Source: Terriglobia bacterium
GTDB lineage: Bacteria; Acidobacteriota; Terriglobia; Acidiferrales; UBA7541
Direction of reading: 5' to 3'
Length of the DNA: 64,000 nucleotides
Assembly (NCBI GenBank): GCA_020072765.1
Contig: JAIQGD010000037.1
Span: forward strand, 43,813-107,812
Shown here: positions 63,540 to 64,000 of the stretch, one piece after another
Position numbering within the stretch: the first letter of the stretch is position 1
How the letters are laid out: each line of letters begins with the position of its first letter
Translations under genes and position numbers: made by a program
Notes under the pieces: generated by a model
Database searches by the model: none
Seen by the model: only the letters and a program-made list of their open reading frames with translations
What the model was told of the DNA's origin: nothing

Positions 63540-64000
63540 TTGCTCTTCCTGGCGCAAGAACCTTGAACTAAAAGGCCGTGAACAATTGCGGCGATTTGGC
63601 TCGCAAGAAGTGGCGGGACCGCATTACCTACCTGTTTATATTGAGCCGTTGTCGGCCCCGCGAAAAAATAGTTATCAGGAAAGGTTTGCAGGCGGGCAGC
63701 CTCTCTAACTGTCAGGCTTCTGCACTGGAGCGGATCAGGATGAATAAAGTAGTGACCGTCCTTGCTGATGTGGCTCGTAATAGTCGTCGCAGGCTTATGT
63801 TTCACCTGAACGCGAAAGCGGTCGACGAATACGATCTCTTCGGCCCGCACTGTCTTTACATTTTCGTGATTTGGGAATAAGGAACGTGGGAGAACCGAGA
63901 GCCTAGGGGACTTGCCGTGCACCAACCCGTAGCAGGAGATTACAAAGTATCGCCAAAGGTCAGAATCCATATGCGCCCGAGCAACATGGTTGCAGACCCC
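63536..64000 (-). CDS. dcm: DNA (cytosine-5) methyltransferase, C-terminal part (runs off the right edge)
   Basis: The last 154 residues of a C5 methyltransferase are present. The fragment shows the end of the target-recognition region ([13 protein letters not shown]), motif IX-like [20 protein letters not shown] and motif [17 protein letters not shown], which folds back to form part of the SAM site. The catalytic PCQ motif lies outside the window. It is the first visible gene of a leftward operon with vsr, the GHKL ATPase, Z1 and DUF4420. Its sequence specificity cannot be read here. The symbol dcm names the family only. Confidence 0.92.
   Translation of the reverse strand, partial: GVCNHVARAHMDSDLWRYFVISCYGLVHGKSPRLSVLPRSLFPNHENVKTVRAEEIVFVDRFRVQVKHKPATTITSHISKDGHYFIHPDPLQCRSLTVREAARLQTFPDNYFFAGPTTAQYKQVGNAVPPLLASQIAAIVHGLLVQGSCARKSN

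Overview
The window looks like a high-GC soil bacterium of the Acidobacteriota. The main clues are three very large outer-membrane receptors with an N-terminal carboxypeptidase-regulatory (Oar-like) domain, DUF6152 and DUF6644 genes beside one of them, a tannase/feruloyl esterase, and a PQQ-dependent alcohol dehydrogenase. This assignment is an inference from gene content. I found no rRNA, tRNA or CRISPR array.

Bases 1 to about 54,060 are GC-rich chromosome. In order they hold: the 5' part of polA; Oar-like receptor 1; an ECF sigma factor coupled to a membrane anti-sigma/bactofilin-like fusion; a POT-type transporter; the NAD salvage pair pncB-pncA; an HU gene; a molybdenum hydroxylase pair of the isoquinoline 1-oxidoreductase type; Oar-like receptor 2, broken, with a BT1-type transporter after it; an LLM-class oxidoreductase and an M20 peptidase; a PilZ protein; a run of secreted enzymes (tannase family, DUF3237, esterase, PQQ dehydrogenase); a basic RG-rich protein; cysteine desulfurase; benzoylformate decarboxylase; an ABC exporter; an oxalate/formate-type MFS transporter; a broken 4-hydroxybenzoate 3-monooxygenase; a CsgG-family protein; a large multi-PAS sensor kinase with its response regulator; an AraC regulator; and Oar-like receptor 3 followed by an operon-like run of uncharacterised genes, including three tandem DUF6644 paralogues. 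The theme is uptake and oxidation of plant-derived and aromatic compounds.

At about 54,060 the base composition and codon use change to a clearly lower GC content, right after an orphan lasso-peptide B2 (leader peptidase) gene. From there to the right edge the DNA looks like a defence/mobility island. It holds a tiny basic protein whose ribosome binding site lies in a hairpin; an HTH regulator divergent from a zinc-ribbon protein across a paired palindromic operator; a Ser/Thr kinase with a protein that may have an RNase H/RuvC-like fold; a serine recombinase; and a restriction-modification-like operon running leftward from the right edge: C5 cytosine methyltransferase, Vsr nuclease, GHKL (MORC/MutL-like) ATPase in two pieces, Z1-domain helicase, and DUF4420 PD-(D/E)XK protein. 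The last five match the architecture described for MORC/MutL-linked restriction systems. The kinase/RuvC-like module is the best candidate for something undescribed.

Three genes (receptor 2, pobA and the GHKL ATPase) carry the same kind of lesion: a short out-of-frame internal loss. Either they have decayed or the assembly has dropped short segments.
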